Shown here: positions 25,385 through 38,276 of the stretch, one piece after another
Layout: each line of letters begins with the position of its first letter
Numbering within the stretch: position 1 is the stretch's first letter
Source: Sphagnum magellanicum
Lineage: Eukaryota > Streptophyta > Sphagnopsida > Sphagnales > Sphagnaceae
Direction of reading: 5' to 3'
Length of the DNA: 64,000 bases
NCBI GenBank assembly: GCA_021904315.1
Contig: CM038912.1
Location: 14,223,061-14,287,060 of the forward strand
Program-made: the position numbers and the translations under genes
The notes under the pieces: generated by a model
Told to the model about the DNA's origin: nothing
Seen by the model: only the letters and a program-made list of their open reading frames with translations
Databases searched by the model: none

Positions 25385-26075
25385 AAAGTATGAGACATGC
25401 ATACTACTTACCTATCCATGCAAGTTATGATTTGTGTTATTGTGCGAGAGATTCATGTACACATGAATTAATCTTATGATGGAGAATACTTACTACTTCT
25501 TTATAATTATATGGTTTGTGTAGTTGTGTGCAAGATTCACACACATCATGTGAATTTAGTGATGGATGAATCCTTACAATTTTAAATTATGTTCATTTGT
25601 GTGAGCCCCATGTACATGAATGACTTCAGAGTACTTGGTAATCCTTATGTGTACTACATGTGGGTTTAAATTTATGTAGTTGTTTACATTTTGTGTACAT
25701 TAAGGTGTATTTTATGGCAAAATATTGGTAGAGTCTATATAGTTTTGAGTTATGTACATTTATGTGAGCCTCGTGTACACGAGAGACTTTAAAATGTTTG
25801 GTAATCCCTATGTGTCCTATGTGTATATGTGGGTTTAAATTTATGTAGTTGTTTACACTTTATGAACTTTTAAGGTGTCTTTTATGTGGTAGAGTATTGG
25901 TTGAATCCTTACAATTATGAGTTATGTACATTGGTGTGAGCCCCATGTACATGAAAGACTTCAAAATGCTTGGTAATTTCCCTATGTGTATATGCAAATC
26001 TAAATTTATGTAGTTGTTTACACTTTGAATACATTAAGTTGTCTTTTATGTGGCATAATATTTAGATATATGTAA
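25385..26075. repeat. Tandem repeats: about 97-bp pair, then 165-172-bp array
   Basis: From about 25600 a unit beginning GTGAGCCCCATGTACATGAA recurs at 25764 and 25936, giving periods of 163 and 172 bases. Each unit carries 'TTTATGTAGTTGTTTACA' and 'AGGTGTCTTTTATG'. Before it, two diverged copies of a unit near 97 bases contain the 'GTGYRAGATTCA...CATGTGAATT' pattern. Copies differ by roughly 15-25% on inspection. No coding potential. Confidence 0.75.
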
Positions 26076-26245
26076 AACTTGGAAACTTGACTTTATGTAC
26101 ACATTATGAATTTCATGTGGTTTATAAACAATTGGATAGTTTTTAAAATGTTTATGCAACATTTTCAATACCTTGGGTCTATTACTTTTAGATTTATGCA
26201 CTTGGGAGTCCTTTAGAAGTGTCATAGATTTGAAAATATAATAGA

Positions 26246-26975
26246 TTGTTTCATATATGTGCTACACTTTCAATTCCTTGTGTGTGTGTTGATTTTTGTA
26301 TAAATGTTAATATAGATGTATGGTTGTCTAATATGTTTATAAGTGCAAGGAGGTTGAAACTTGAACCTATATCCATCAGTTTGTCAAAAGCCCAACCCTT
26401 TGCATTTAAAGGTCCTCATTCCCAAGTAGTTCCAGGAAGGCCCAAGACATCAACCCCAATGTGGGTAGGATATATATGAAGCAAAAAACCACTCCACATG
26501 TGATGGAAGCTGAGGTCACTAGTCTTTTGAAAGACAAATACTAGGATATATTAACAATTGCTACGAAAACACATGATCAAGATGAAGAGCAAGAAGATCA
26601 ACTAGTGGTTAAACCACCACTAGCAAGGAAGGAATTGTGTATGGAAGATGCAAATGACAGTGATGAAGATGAATCTTATGGTAGTGACAATTTTTGGGGC
26701 AGAGGATGTTGAGGTTGAAGAAGACCATGGTGCATCAAGTGAAGATGATGAAGATCCTTTGCCAAACAAAAAAAAAAAAAAAACTTCCAACCAAGTGGAT
26801 GGATGTGGCAAGGACAATGATGACTTCCAAAAACCATTACCAAAAAATAAAAAGTATAATTCAAAGGGCCATTACATTAAGTTTAAAGAATTTAATGTGA
26901 ACAAGAAGTCATCTAAGCCTAAAGAACACCAATTGCAGAAAGAGTTTCAATTGCCAAGACAACGCACCAAGTAGC
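26246..26975 (+). pseudogene. Relic ORF segments, acidic then lysine-rich, unknown
   Basis: A plus-strand frame from 26246 ends in HSQVVPGRPKTSTPMWVGYI. From about 26500 another frame reads through a few stops to MEDANDSDEDESYGSDNFWG, then shifts into the lysine-rich frame 26648-26974 across an A-run of 16 at 26768-26783. An acidic patch followed by a basic tail suggests a nucleic-acid-binding protein, now decayed. No family was recognised. It may be the far end of the element that left the 23.3-24.6 kb relics. Confidence 0.35.
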
Positions 26976-27503
26976 TTTTAGGTTTACAAAAAAGCCATAA
27001 ATAGCTAGGAATAAGTGAATGCATGTATAAACATTGTCAGGTCTAGTATATAATTATGTGGATGCAATTATAGACTAAAAATGTATTGTATTTTATATGT
27101 ATGTTTCATGGATTTTTTGTTATGGTTTAAACTGTTAATGTAAACATACATTTGTTGCATATGTATTTTGTAAAGCTTGAAAACATGGCTTAGGTAAAAG
27201 GGACATTCCAAGCTTCCTTTGTTGGTTTCTACATGAAAGGTTTTGTTTGTTCCACTTTCTGTAGGAGTTTTTTACTAGCTAACTCTTTGGAAGGGGATTC
27301 CTAACCAGTGTCAAATGGCTAATCCATTGAAGCATTAGCATCTTAATGGACTACCATAGAAGGTGATTCCTTTCCTTGTCAAGTTTATGCTATTTATGGA
27401 GTTAATTATTATAATTTAGATTGCAACTATGACTTAATTATATTTAACTTTCAAGTAATATGGGGAATTTTTTTATGTTTGCAAAATCTTAGCATGGTGG
27501 CAC

Positions 27504-27683
27504 ATGACAAGTCTCTGTTGTGCTAGGGATGTTCTTCCAAGGATCTATAGTCGTAGGCTGCTCATTCGTGGTGTTGGTGGTGCACCGAGCTCTCTCTTGG
27601 TAGTGCATAAGCTAATAAATGGGGAAGCAACTGTAGTTGATGCCAAAAAATCAACACATATGAAAGAAGTTTATTCTATATAG
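27504..27683 (+). pseudogene. Short 59-codon ORF with CpG-containing core, unknown
   Basis: An ATG at 27504 opens a 59-codon frame ending at TAG 27681-27683. Its middle reads RDVLPRIYSRRLLIRGVGG and then APSSLLVVHKLINGEATVV. The stretch 27530-27640 has more G+C and more CpG than the flanks and looks like true coding sequence. I do not recognise it. It is more likely an exon or gene fragment than a whole gene. Confidence 0.3.
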
Positions 27684-29876
27684 ATTAGTTTATATTGAAT
27701 GTTTGTGGTTGTTGAGTGTAAAGTATCATAGGGTCTATACAAAAAGGTAAAAATTTCCACCATGTTTTTTTTGGTAGGCATGTGTGTGTTCAAAATGATG
27801 AACTAAAGATGTTGGATATGTGATGATAGATCACCTACATGACCAAGGGCTCTAATGAGGAGTTGGATTCAAGTAGGGGATCAACAATATCACAAACAAC
27901 CCCATGGGTTTGTGAGCACATTGTCATACCTTGTTTTAATTTAATCTGTCACATGTTTTAAGTTGAAAAAATATAATTATGTACATAAGGATTTTTAACA
28001 TTTAAATTAGTTCATACACCAATGCAATTAATTATAAATTTTCAAATGCCAAAGTTGTCAACATTTCATGTCTATTGCATGATTAATTCCCCATTTCTAG
28101 TATTCTACAAGTGACAATGGGGTTATAATAAAAACATTTGAATATATTTTGATTTCTGATGATCAACTGTTAAATGACTAATTGAGTGTTTTGTTGAGGA
28201 AGATTCTTAAAAGCCTATAGTTTGGAAATTATAGCTAGATGCCTAATAGCTCAATGTAATCCACTTGAAATGAGTTTCAAACTTACACAGATCTTAATAG
28301 AAGATAAGGTTTAATAACATTCCCAATTTTTCTTTAGATGTAGGTTGCAACATATGTGCATAGATCTTAATATAATGAATGGTGTAATATCATAGAGTCT
28401 CCCAAATTATTTTAGAAACAAAGTGCAACAAATGTGGAAGGAATGAAATTGCTATGTAAAAGTTTTGAACAAAACTTGAATGAATAAATTATTTTTGAAT
28501 TTGTGATAAATTTATGAATTCACATGTATAAAAATAATACAAATCCAATTAGCAAGAAACTTGAAAATTTTGTTTGTAACCAAAGCCTTGACATCCTTAT
28601 GAAGATGATACAACTCTTAAATCATTTTTCTATATTTTGGGTTACATAATTAAAACCAAGAAATAAGTATATGAATATGTACACTTTAAACCTTTTTTCT
28701 CTCCCTTCCAGCTTTGAAAAACTCATCATTTTTTTCTCCAAATTCTAATGTTCAAAATTTTGAATTAAATAAAACATTAATTAAGTGGTCTTCATAGTTT
28801 CCAATTGACCATTCAGATTAATTTCATACAAATGTGTGGCTTCAACTCTATAATAGAAAGCATATGAACAACTATGGATTAATATAATTACAAAAATTAT
28901 TGACCATTATATGGACTTGCCAACACATCAAAAGCTTATGGACACTTGTGGACTTACTAGTATAAGAAGATGGACACCTATGGATTTGTGTAAGAAGATG
29001 GACATTTACAAACTTGCCATAGCACAGACAATAGATGATGACACTTATGGACTTGTTAGTATAAGAATTGGACATAATTGGATAGTTATTTATTGTCAAT
29101 TTGCATTGTTTCATACAACCATGTGAACAAACTAAAACAATATGTATGTTACTTTAGATTTGAAAAAAATGTTGCAAATTGAACCAAAATAGGTCAGTTT
29201 TACTCCATGATACATTAATATGTACATTTTGTAAGATTTTACCACTAATTAAAGTGCTTGTAAATAATGGATATCTACATGTAAATTCATAAACTAAAAA
29301 CATGAATTTGCCCAGTTGTGTAGGGGAATAGCCCACTTCAATATTCAAATAAAATTTATTCAATTTCTCACAAAGTGACAGTGACAAAAAATGTTTGGTT
29401 CAACCACTTTTTCAACTGCCTCATAATTCCCACAACTATAATGACCCACTACAAATATTCCTCCGTCACATAGCTTACATAAAACACATCCAGATCTACA
29501 TAATATTGGGTGTGAAAATGTCCTTCAACAAGATTCACAACACTTCAAGTGACTAGTATTACTTTTCACACATTTGTTTAATTCTCATGTAGATAATGTT
29601 CCATTTTGCATAATAACTTAATATTGTGCAAGATCTAAAAGACTAACAAAACCATTCCCACCTTCAAAAGTAAGCCATGTTGGACAAACCAAGGTGATGA
29701 ACCACACTATTTATGTTTTAAAAAATTAAACATTAAATCTAGATCACTGATGGTGTGGAGGAAAACTAGAAATTGACAAACATGACTTGGCATTTTCTTT
29801 TTCAGATTTCAATTCAAGCTCTAGTTATATTTTAGGGTTTTCACACTTCTTGGGTTCAAAGCTAGCATGTAGGAAA
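27684..29876. other. AT-rich intergenic DNA, no gene seen
   Basis: AT-rich with short chance open frames. At 28915-29060 'GGACTTG...TATGGAC' phrases recur (GGACACTTGTGGACTTACTAG, GGACACCTATGGATTTG, GACACTTATGGACTTGTTAG), a small degenerate minisatellite. Nothing else recognised. Confidence 0.5.
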
Positions 29877-30385
29877 CACTAGTAGAAACCCCCCTTTTTT
29901 TAACCAAAAGTTTTCAACTACATGACATTTGCAACTGTGTTTCAATTGGATTTTTTAAAATTTTAAATAGAATTATGGCAATTTCCAATTAAGTTGATTT
30001 GTTTACTATATTGGTATATAATTGAAAGCGTTTTTTAATTGTGTGGTCATTTGCCGAATATTCTCGGCATTAACAATGTCTCCAATTTGAACTTCCAACT
30101 ATGTTGGTAAACAATGTGAAATGTGTTTCAACTAAGGGTCATTTTTGAAATATTCTTGGCATCTAAGGTTTTTTAGTTGGCACATAGTCAAGACATTGAC
30201 TAGTGTTCAACTATTTTGGATGATAAAATGTATTTAAAAATGGATGATAAAATATACTAAAGGATGGATGAAATATAGTCTTATTTGCAACTATCTCTTT
30301 CAACTAGGTTAAACAACTAATAGACAATTTTAATTTTATACATATAACATTGTAATATTTATTTAAAATTATGATAAAATTAAAA

Positions 30386-32450
30386 TTACATGTAAATTTT
30401 ATTTGTATAAATGAATGGTTTTTTTTTTGTGCATATAAATATTAAACTTTAATCTCAAAATAAAGTTTAAGATTTAAAAAATATATATGTTAGTACTAAT
30501 GTTTATGTTCAATACACATGCAATTTATTATTTCTATGTAGATTATTACAACATATCAAGTAATGATACATGATTAATAATATTGTGCAACTATAATGTT
30601 TATTCATTTTTATACACATGATATCTTAATATTTGTTTAAAATTATGATAAAAACTCATTAAACACTAATGTTTCCTATGTCATTGGCCCAAGTTTGAAT
30701 GCATTCAATTGAATTTTCATTCCAAACCCCTTTTTGTTTGAATTTCCAACAACAATATGTACCCACCAAAAATTCAATAATATTGTTCACATTTTAGGTC
30801 TCAAAATTATGAAATCAACTTTATTAAATTGAACTTGGTGAAGGCTTTCCAACAATAGTAAGAACGCCCCCAAGTTCCAATATAGTTTTCAATCTTGGTT
30901 TTTCAAAAAATTCAATGAAAAAATGGTTCAATAATCAATAGATTCCACACTGTAGTTCCAAACATTCTTAATCAAGTTCTTGCACCCCTATTCATTGAGA
31001 ACTTTTTGATGACAAATTTCATAACATAACCTAAGACACCGTGGTTTGGGAGATATCATTATGACAAAACAAACAAAGTACCTTCCTACATGGATAAATA
31101 AGGTAACATGTGTTGTTGGCCCCAAATGTGAATGCATTCAACTCATTTTCCCTTCTAAACCCAATTTGTTGTAATTTGTTTGAATTTTCAACAACAAAAT
31201 TCATTCAAAATTCAATATCTTCCACACCTTAAATATGAAAATTATGAAATAAATTTCATTAAATCTAACTCAGCGATTACTTTCCAACAACACCAAATAC
31301 ACCTTTGGATTTGAGTAAATTTTTTATTTATGATTTTATTAATTTTTATTAAGAAAATGGTTCAATAATCAATACCTTTGTATTGTAGCTCCAAAACATT
31401 TCAACCCAAATCAGTGCACCCCTATTCATTGTTAGGTTTTCAAATATCAATAACATTATATGAAGTAATTTGGTTTAGGAAATTTCAACATGATAGAATA
31501 AAACAAAACAAATTATTTACCTTCATTAATAGATTAAATTATGTGTAAATTATCTTTGTATAAAATGAATAGTTATGTATGATGCAAATTTTTTTCTGCA
31601 CAAAATTAATAAAATTTGATTGAAGAAAATTTAAGGAAATTTGAAAATATAAATTTGTAATAATTTCGATGTTCAATACACCTAATTATTATTTATATGT
31701 AAATTGGATTTTAGTTTACAACATATCAAACAATGATACATAATTAAATTTTTTATGGAACTTTAATGTTTATTGATTTTTATAGACATGATATCTCAAT
31801 ATTATCTTAAATTGCAATAAAACTTCATTAAACATTAAATTACATGTAAATTTTATTTGTGGAAATGAATGTTTATGTATGATGCAAAAACAATTTGTCC
31901 ATATAAATACTAAATTTTAATTTCAAAAAACAATTTAAAGAAATTTTGAAATACGAGTTTGTAATAATGTAAGTTCAATATATGTAATATTTTTTTGTAA
32001 ATCAAAATTTAATTTACAAAAAATCAAGTAATGATACATAATTCATAATTTTTTGGAACTTTAATGTTTATTCATTTTTATATGTATGATGTCTTAATTT
32101 ATTTTTTAATTGCAATATATACTCATTAATTATTAAGGAACACACAAATTTTTTTGTATACATGAATGATTACATGTATGATGAACCTTTTTGTGCATAT
32201 AAATATTACACTTTAATTTGAAAATAGATTTTACAGAAATTATGAAATGTAAATCAACTTAATGTTCAATACATGCATAATTTATAATTTCTATGTAAAT
32301 CCAATTTTAGTTCACAACATATCAAGTAAGGATATTTAGGGTTTTTACTTTTTAATATGTTCAATACATGTGTAATTTATTATTCCACGTAGATTCAATT
32401 TTAGTTTACAACATATCACGTAATGATACATAATTAATATTTTTATTTTT
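30386..32450. repeat. AT-rich tandem and direct repeats inside the CACTA element
   Basis: A unit near 295 bases runs from 'TGTAAATTTTATTTGTATAA' through 'GTTCAATACA' and 'ACAACATATCAAGTAATGAT' to 'TTTATTCATTTTTATA'. It occurs at about 30386-30665, 31540-31835, 31846-32135 and 32136-32336, with a partial copy near 32350-32450. Between the first and second copies, a 420-430-bp block starting 'GTGAATGCATTCAA' is duplicated (30682-31100 and 31113-31535). The copies are diverged. No coding potential. Confidence 0.75.
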
Positions 32451-34105
32451 ATTCTAATTTTTGCTACTAGTTCCAATAAATTTTTCATTTATTATATTTA
32501 TTATATTTATGATTAAATTATTATTTTTGAATAATTAGTATATATATTTAATAAATTATCATATAATTTCAAAAATATTGTTATTTAACACTACTATACT
32601 TTTAAATATTTTTCTTATTTAATATTGATTATACTAGGTCATTTAATAGTTCCAAAAAATTAGATAAAATACAAATTAAAAAAGTTAAATAACTAGCTTA
32701 ACTTAATTACTGGCCACAATATTATTATTAATGTTATTGTTGTAATTGTAGTCAATCATTAATTATCACAACATTATAATGATTACTATAATTTAAATAT
32801 ACCTATAAATTTTATTATTGAATATTTATATTTGAGTTAATTTTTTGTTTTATGAAATGTTAACAATAATTTATAATGAATTTCGAATTTTAAAAAATAT
32901 TTAGTGACAATTCATTATTTAATAGATAAATACATTTAATTGCTGATTTTTTATTAAAAAAAAAACTAATCACCATATTATTTAATAAATGATGATAATA
33001 TGTTTGATTTTTTAATTATACAATTATATAATTAAAAACAATTGATGAATAATTACTATAAATAATTAAGGTAAATAGCTAAACTGAGGCTAGGTAGATT
33101 ATTAATTTAGGTCCATGCCTAATTAAGCTTAAACTAGCTTGTACAACTAGATTATAACTATTTGAGTTGCAATCAGGTTGCAATTAGGTTACAACTAGGG
33201 TAGACAAAAAATGGTATTCTATCACCAAATACTTTCAAGTTTTCCTTCATTTCAACACCAAATTGAACATTTTTTATGTCATTGGAAGCGCAAAACAAAG
33301 AGCTATAAATGTTCTATGAACCTCAAAAACAAAGGAACAAAGTAGAGAACGCATGAAAAAAAAGGGTGATAATTTGTTTGAAATTTTGTCTTTAGACCCC
33401 TTTACTTCTAGCAACTATATCTTGCTCATTTTTCATTCATTTTAAACGATTTCAAAGGTTACAAATGCACTATTTCAAAATATATAAAACTTGTTTAAAG
33501 TGAAAAGTCAAAAAAACAATAATTGAAAAGTTGAAGTTTCAAAATCATACTAAACACTTATGAAAAAATCCAAAGCACAACCCCCTTCACTTTGAAAGGG
33601 CATATCTTGCTCACTTTCCATTAGATTGTAATGTTTTTTTATAGATTTGGATATGCCAGGTGGAGGATTACAAAATTGTTTTAAGTTTCAAAAGGAACAA
33701 ACCATGGATAAGAGAGTTATAATGATCCAATAACGTTAAGTGTTCGGTGATAGGTGTGTTTTCCCTAGGTTGCAACTAAAACTTTTATCCCATATTGTTT
33801 TGTTTCCATTCCATGAATCCAAACTATATAAAGGAGTGCACTAAGATCATTGGAGAACACAATAAACATGAAAATTTAATAGCCATTTAGGATGAGCCAA
33901 TCAATAAGGTTCAACCTTAAAGGTTAAACCAAATGAAATAGGACTTCATTTATTAATTGTCATGTGGTTTAGGTCCAGGCCTAACATAGGTGCCTAGATC
34001 TAACCTTAATTTAAGCCTAGATTAAATGGCCTATGTTTAGGTTTAACCTAGGTGCCTAGGTTTATACCTAACCTATTCTTAGGCACCACGTGGCTTAAAC
34101 TATTG

Positions 34106-34225
34106 ATGTGGATGTGCCACATGTCATTTAACTATTTTTGACCCCAAAATTTGTGAGCATGCCACATGTCATTTAATTATGTGTTGATCCCACATTTTAT
34201 GAATGTGCCACATGTCACCAAACCA
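34106..34225. repeat. About 46-bp tandem repeat 'TGCCACATGTCA' inside the CACTA element
   Basis: Three units begin at about 34112, 34159 and 34204 with ATGTGCCACATGTCA or ATGCCACATGTCA. They are separated by diverged T/A-rich sequence containing 'GACCCCAAAATTT' and 'GATCCCACATTTT'. CACATG is an E-box core and each unit has one. Just upstream (33960-34090) the phrases TAGGTGCCTAG and AGGCCTAAC recur in both orientations. Confidence 0.7.
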
Positions 34226-35879
34226 CTAGCCAAATGTTCAATTTTCATAATTACAACATAGTCGAAATGTTCAACTTACATAGTTGCAATCTAGTTGAAA
34301 TTGTAATTATATTTTTGGTTTATGTCATGCTTAGTTAGTGGATGAAGTTCATCCATTAGTTGAATGCAGTTGACAACATCCCTCAACTATATTGGTAGAA
34401 CAATTTTCAACTAAATCAATAAGTAGTGGCACATAGTGGATGTTGTTGTGGTGTTGACATGTGGCATACACTTTCAACTATAATTTCACTCTCAACTTGT
34501 ACTTTTCGACATTACTAGTTAGTAGTTGCAAAAAACATTTCCCAATTGTAAAAAATAAATTGCAATTAGATGTGTAATTTTTGACTTGGTTTATAGTTGA
34601 ACAGTAGTTGAAAATGTAGTTACAAAAGGGGGGGTTTTCTACTAGTGAAAACATGTTATTGAATGCCATGCTTTTAACCACAAAGGAATAGCTCACATAA
34701 TACCTCCTTGCCCCTGAACCAAAAAAATACAATTCTAACATTATTTTTTTTATCATTGTTCACTTCATGAGGAATGCACCTAGGTCTAACAAATTGTAAA
34801 AATCTGATCACACTCTAAGAAAACAAAGAAAATTTGAAGTACATCACAAACTTGCCCCCTCTTTGTATGAGTGCTTTTACAACACCTTAACAATATGTTC
34901 AACGTTCAATGTTGATACAATCATTGATATGATGTTAAAATGACATTGTAACATGTCCTGAAATGACATTGATATAATACTAAAACATTTAACATCTTAT
35001 CAATATTAAATCAATGAAAAAAATATGACCAACATTGGCACAACATACATTAATAAGTCATCAAATTGATGACTATATGTTGAAGATTCAATGCTAATAT
35101 GGTCATTGATACAATATGTTGATGGCACTATAACAATATGTATTGAGTTCGCATTGGGATTGTTTTGACATAATTTACATTTTTTCAACACACATTCAAA
35201 GAATAAAATCATGTCAATGCTGAGACAACACAAATTGATTAGCTATTGAATTGATGTTGTTACAACCTCCATAAAGGTGGAATTTCAATGTTGTTGCATA
35301 TCATATAAAATCAACACATCAAAAATGTAAAAACAATGGTACTCATTGTCACAACATTAATACAATCCTATGAAATGCTGTAATATCAAATGGGCAAATA
35401 ACGAACATTGATTCAATATAAATCAAATCTTGCATTCGATAAGTGTTGAAACAACTAGTAGCATTGTTTTGACATTGATTCATAGCAAATCAATACAACA
35501 TTGCATTTATATTGTTCCATATAAATTATATAAAATATACATGCATTACGTATAAGTAAAGTGAAAAAAAACTCCAAGTCTTGCACTTTACAAGCTAGTT
35601 TTATTTTACAAACTATTTTCCTTGAAATGATTCACATTGATCACATGAGTTGGAAGGTCGGGCCTAGTCTTAAGATCGATTCTTCGGATTTCTAAAATTT
35701 TTGGGTTCCAGTCATTTTCCCGTCACCAATTAAACAGAACAGCAGCTCGCCCTACTGGGCTCATCACATTCCTGGGTGGAATGGGTTCTGTTCCATGGTA
35801 CATTCTGCCCTGGAATATACCTCCTTCATTCAGTGGCATAAACTCGGGCAGTATGTGTTTTTTTAGTACCTATTCCACT

Positions 35880-36470
35880 GCGGGCTGGGGTAGTATTGAG
35901 GGCAGAATTTAAGTTTTATAAGCGGGCAGTGCACGCAGAGCGAGAGAAAGAGTGAGAGAGAGAGAGAGAGAAATGGGCGTTGTTGTCTTGTGTCTCTCGC
36001 ACTTCCTTCTTCCGCCATCGCCGCTGTTGTCAGCGATTTCACTACTTCCAAGGACATTGTGTTGCGGGTTAAGCTGCATGGAAGCTCTTCCAGTGCTCTG
36101 AACAACGAACGGCTGACGGGATTTGAACATTTTGGCGAAAATGTGGTAAGACCTTAAGATTCTTCTTCTTCTTCTGATCTTCGTCGTCTTCTTCTTCTTA
36201 TGCATGCGTGGAAGCCTGAAGTAATAAAGCTGGAGCTCTCTCTATCTGATATGTAGGCGAAAGTAGTTATATCCGGAATCTGTGTGAGAGAGAGGGGGGA
36301 ATGAATGCGAGAACGTAGGATTTTCATTCAAGAAACAGAGCTCTCAAGCTATTGCAGCTGAAGCTCTAATACTATTCTGGAGCCAACTGCAAATCAGGCA
36401 GGGCATGCCGTTGTAAGTGACGACGAACGAGAGCGGCACAATGAACGACCTTCTAGCGGTATGTATGCTG
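35880..36470 (+). promoter_or_regulatory. Captured promoter/5' leader-like region with (GA)n tract
   Basis: Base composition changes sharply here to a genic type. A (GA)n tract at 35954-35971 is followed by an ATG at 35974 with a 41-codon open frame, a C/T-rich exon-like stretch, and a possible donor (GTG|GTAAGAC) near 36142. A second ATG at 36440 (MNDLLA) runs into GTATGT, a good donor, at 36458. This looks like the transcription start region of a host gene. I cannot tell which one, because the exons that follow inside the element come from different genes. Confidence 0.35.
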
Positions 36471-38179
36471 CTAACCCTGTCCTGGTATCACGATTTTTCC
36501 TTTCTGTAAAAGAGTCGCTCGTAATGGATTGCGTGCTTGCGATCCATCAGATTCCTGCCTCCAACTGCCTCCAAGGAACTGATTGCAGAGTGTTTTTTTT
36601 TTCCTCTTCTTGAAACTCGCAATCCTCCTGTGTTGTTGTAGCTTTAAGCAAGATTTTCTTTTCTCATCCGAAACAGGACCTTATCCGAACAAGCAAGTGT
36701 TTGTCGGACTTCTACTGCAACGTTGTGACCAGATCCTTCACCGTAGAGATGCTTAAGGAAACTCTGCAACCTGCTGAAACAAAGCTATTATGCTATTTCA
36801 CGGTGCTTTACAGGAGCAAATCGGCAGTCTAGAGGAAATGCGGGTTTCCGATTAGCGGGATGCTTGCTTGTTTGCTTGTCTACTGATTACATTGTGCACA
36901 TCTTCTTCAGAACTTGAACTAGTGTCAATAGTTCAGGCCATATCAACTACCAGAACTCTACGATCTTCTTGTCTCGTCTGCAAAATAGGTTGAAACAAAA
37001 GCTTCAGCTGTTCAGAAAAGCAAGCTCTACCAGAACTAGTATTGTTTTCACTGTTCACCACTGAGTGCAGGAGAAACAGTGGAACCTTCTGATCCAAGCA
37101 AGCTTGTATGATGTGGTATGCTTTCCAGTGCAACTACAAAAACTGCATTGCATTAGGGCTATAACAAATCAACCAACTTGATTGATTTCCTGTGCAACTA
37201 GAAAATGCAATATAAAGTTCCAACAGATGTGGTAACAGTGGCGTTAATGTATACCTTAGGTCTTACATGTAGCTGCTTGCCTGTACAGAAATGAAGCTTA
37301 CCCTCATCACAAGCTTGTTCGCAGCTTGGGTGATCACTACACATGATTTTCATTACTGATGTCTCTTAAGTGCTAGCCAACATTGTGATGCAGTCCTCCT
37401 GTTGCTTCCAGAAACTTAACAGAAACTCAGAGGATGCACATGTTCTATAATGCAGTTTACCCAAAATGTTGGGCAGAAGATATAACCTATACTTTATCTA
37501 CACCCACCCACTGTCAGGAGTTGCTGAAGTTTGTAGGGAGTCATGGCAGGTTGAAATTTCAACACATTGAACACATGGACAGTGTGGAATGTGGTGTAGT
37601 AAGTGTTGGAAATGTAAGAAGTTTTAATGTGGTATTTGTCTATGAACTAAAGAAAAACTTTGCTAGCAAAATTTGATTGTAGGTTATGTGTAGTTTGAGG
37701 AGTGAATGATTTTGAATCACAATCATCGAGGTGTAGAACTGTTTATGATTGTTAACACGAGATCACAAAAATAATGAACATAATTGGATGCTTATAGGAT
37801 TTGTTTTGTGCAAGTAGCTGTGTGGTAGGCACCAAAGTTTTGCAAAGAACATTTGAAATAGCAGTGAGATTTTAAAACCAAGATGCTCATGAGTTTTATA
37901 TCTTGATAATGCAGTAGAAGTCATTCAATGTGCAGGTCTTCCAAAGATTGTTGCGTTTACTCCTGCTTGCAGGCACTTAGGTTGTCTCACCAAGTACACT
38001 ATGACATATGAAGTTCATCTGCTTCTCATTCCATCAAATTTCAGAAGGCTTGTCCTATTTCCATTCTATGCAATTAGTCACTCAGTGGGGATGAAGAGTG
38101 TTTCAGTTTCTGGTGACTAAATCACAATTGGCTGCCTACAATTTGAAAAGGACTAATGGAGAGGGTTTGTGAATTACAG

Positions 38180-38276
38180 GTTTCGTGGGGAGAAGACAGT
38201 GGATGCTTTGGTGGAATGGGCGGCAACATCCCTTCTCAAGTTGCCTCGCATCTTGTACCATGGTGCTAAAGGCTTG
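38180..38276 (+). pseudogene. Orphan exon, DnaJ/ERdj3A (TMS1)-like fragment
   Basis: A 97-base exon-like segment lies between a good acceptor (GAATTACAG) and a donor (GGCTTG|GTAACC). It encodes FRGEKTVDALVEWAATSLLK and then LPRILYHGAKGL. The pattern F-x-GE-x-(S/T)VDAL-x-(D/E)W-x-AT-x-x-L-x-LPRI-(L/I)Y is what I recall from the thioredoxin-like region of plant ERdj3A/TMS1 J-domain proteins of the ER. No other exon of that protein is recognised nearby. It lies upstream of, and on the same strand as, the unrelated TPP exon. The family assignment is from memory. Confidence 0.4.

Larger units (their letters stand above)
29877..34647. mobile_element. CACTA-like transposon, 4.77 kb, non-autonomous, TSD AAA
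   Basis: The left end reads CACTAGTAGAAACCCCCC. The right end, reverse-complemented, reads CACTAGTAGAAAACCCCCCC, and similarity continues into TTTTCAACTAC. AAA flanks both ends (29874-29876 and 34648-34650). Both subterminal regions (about 29900-30330 and 34230-34620) are crowded with TTTCAACTA/TAGTTGAAA motifs, the usual layout of transposase binding sites in En/Spm-type elements. Inside there is no transposase frame, only AT-rich tandem repeats, so the element would need an autonomous partner. CACTA superfamily is inferred from TIR sequence, TSD length and subterminal repeats. Confidence 0.88.
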
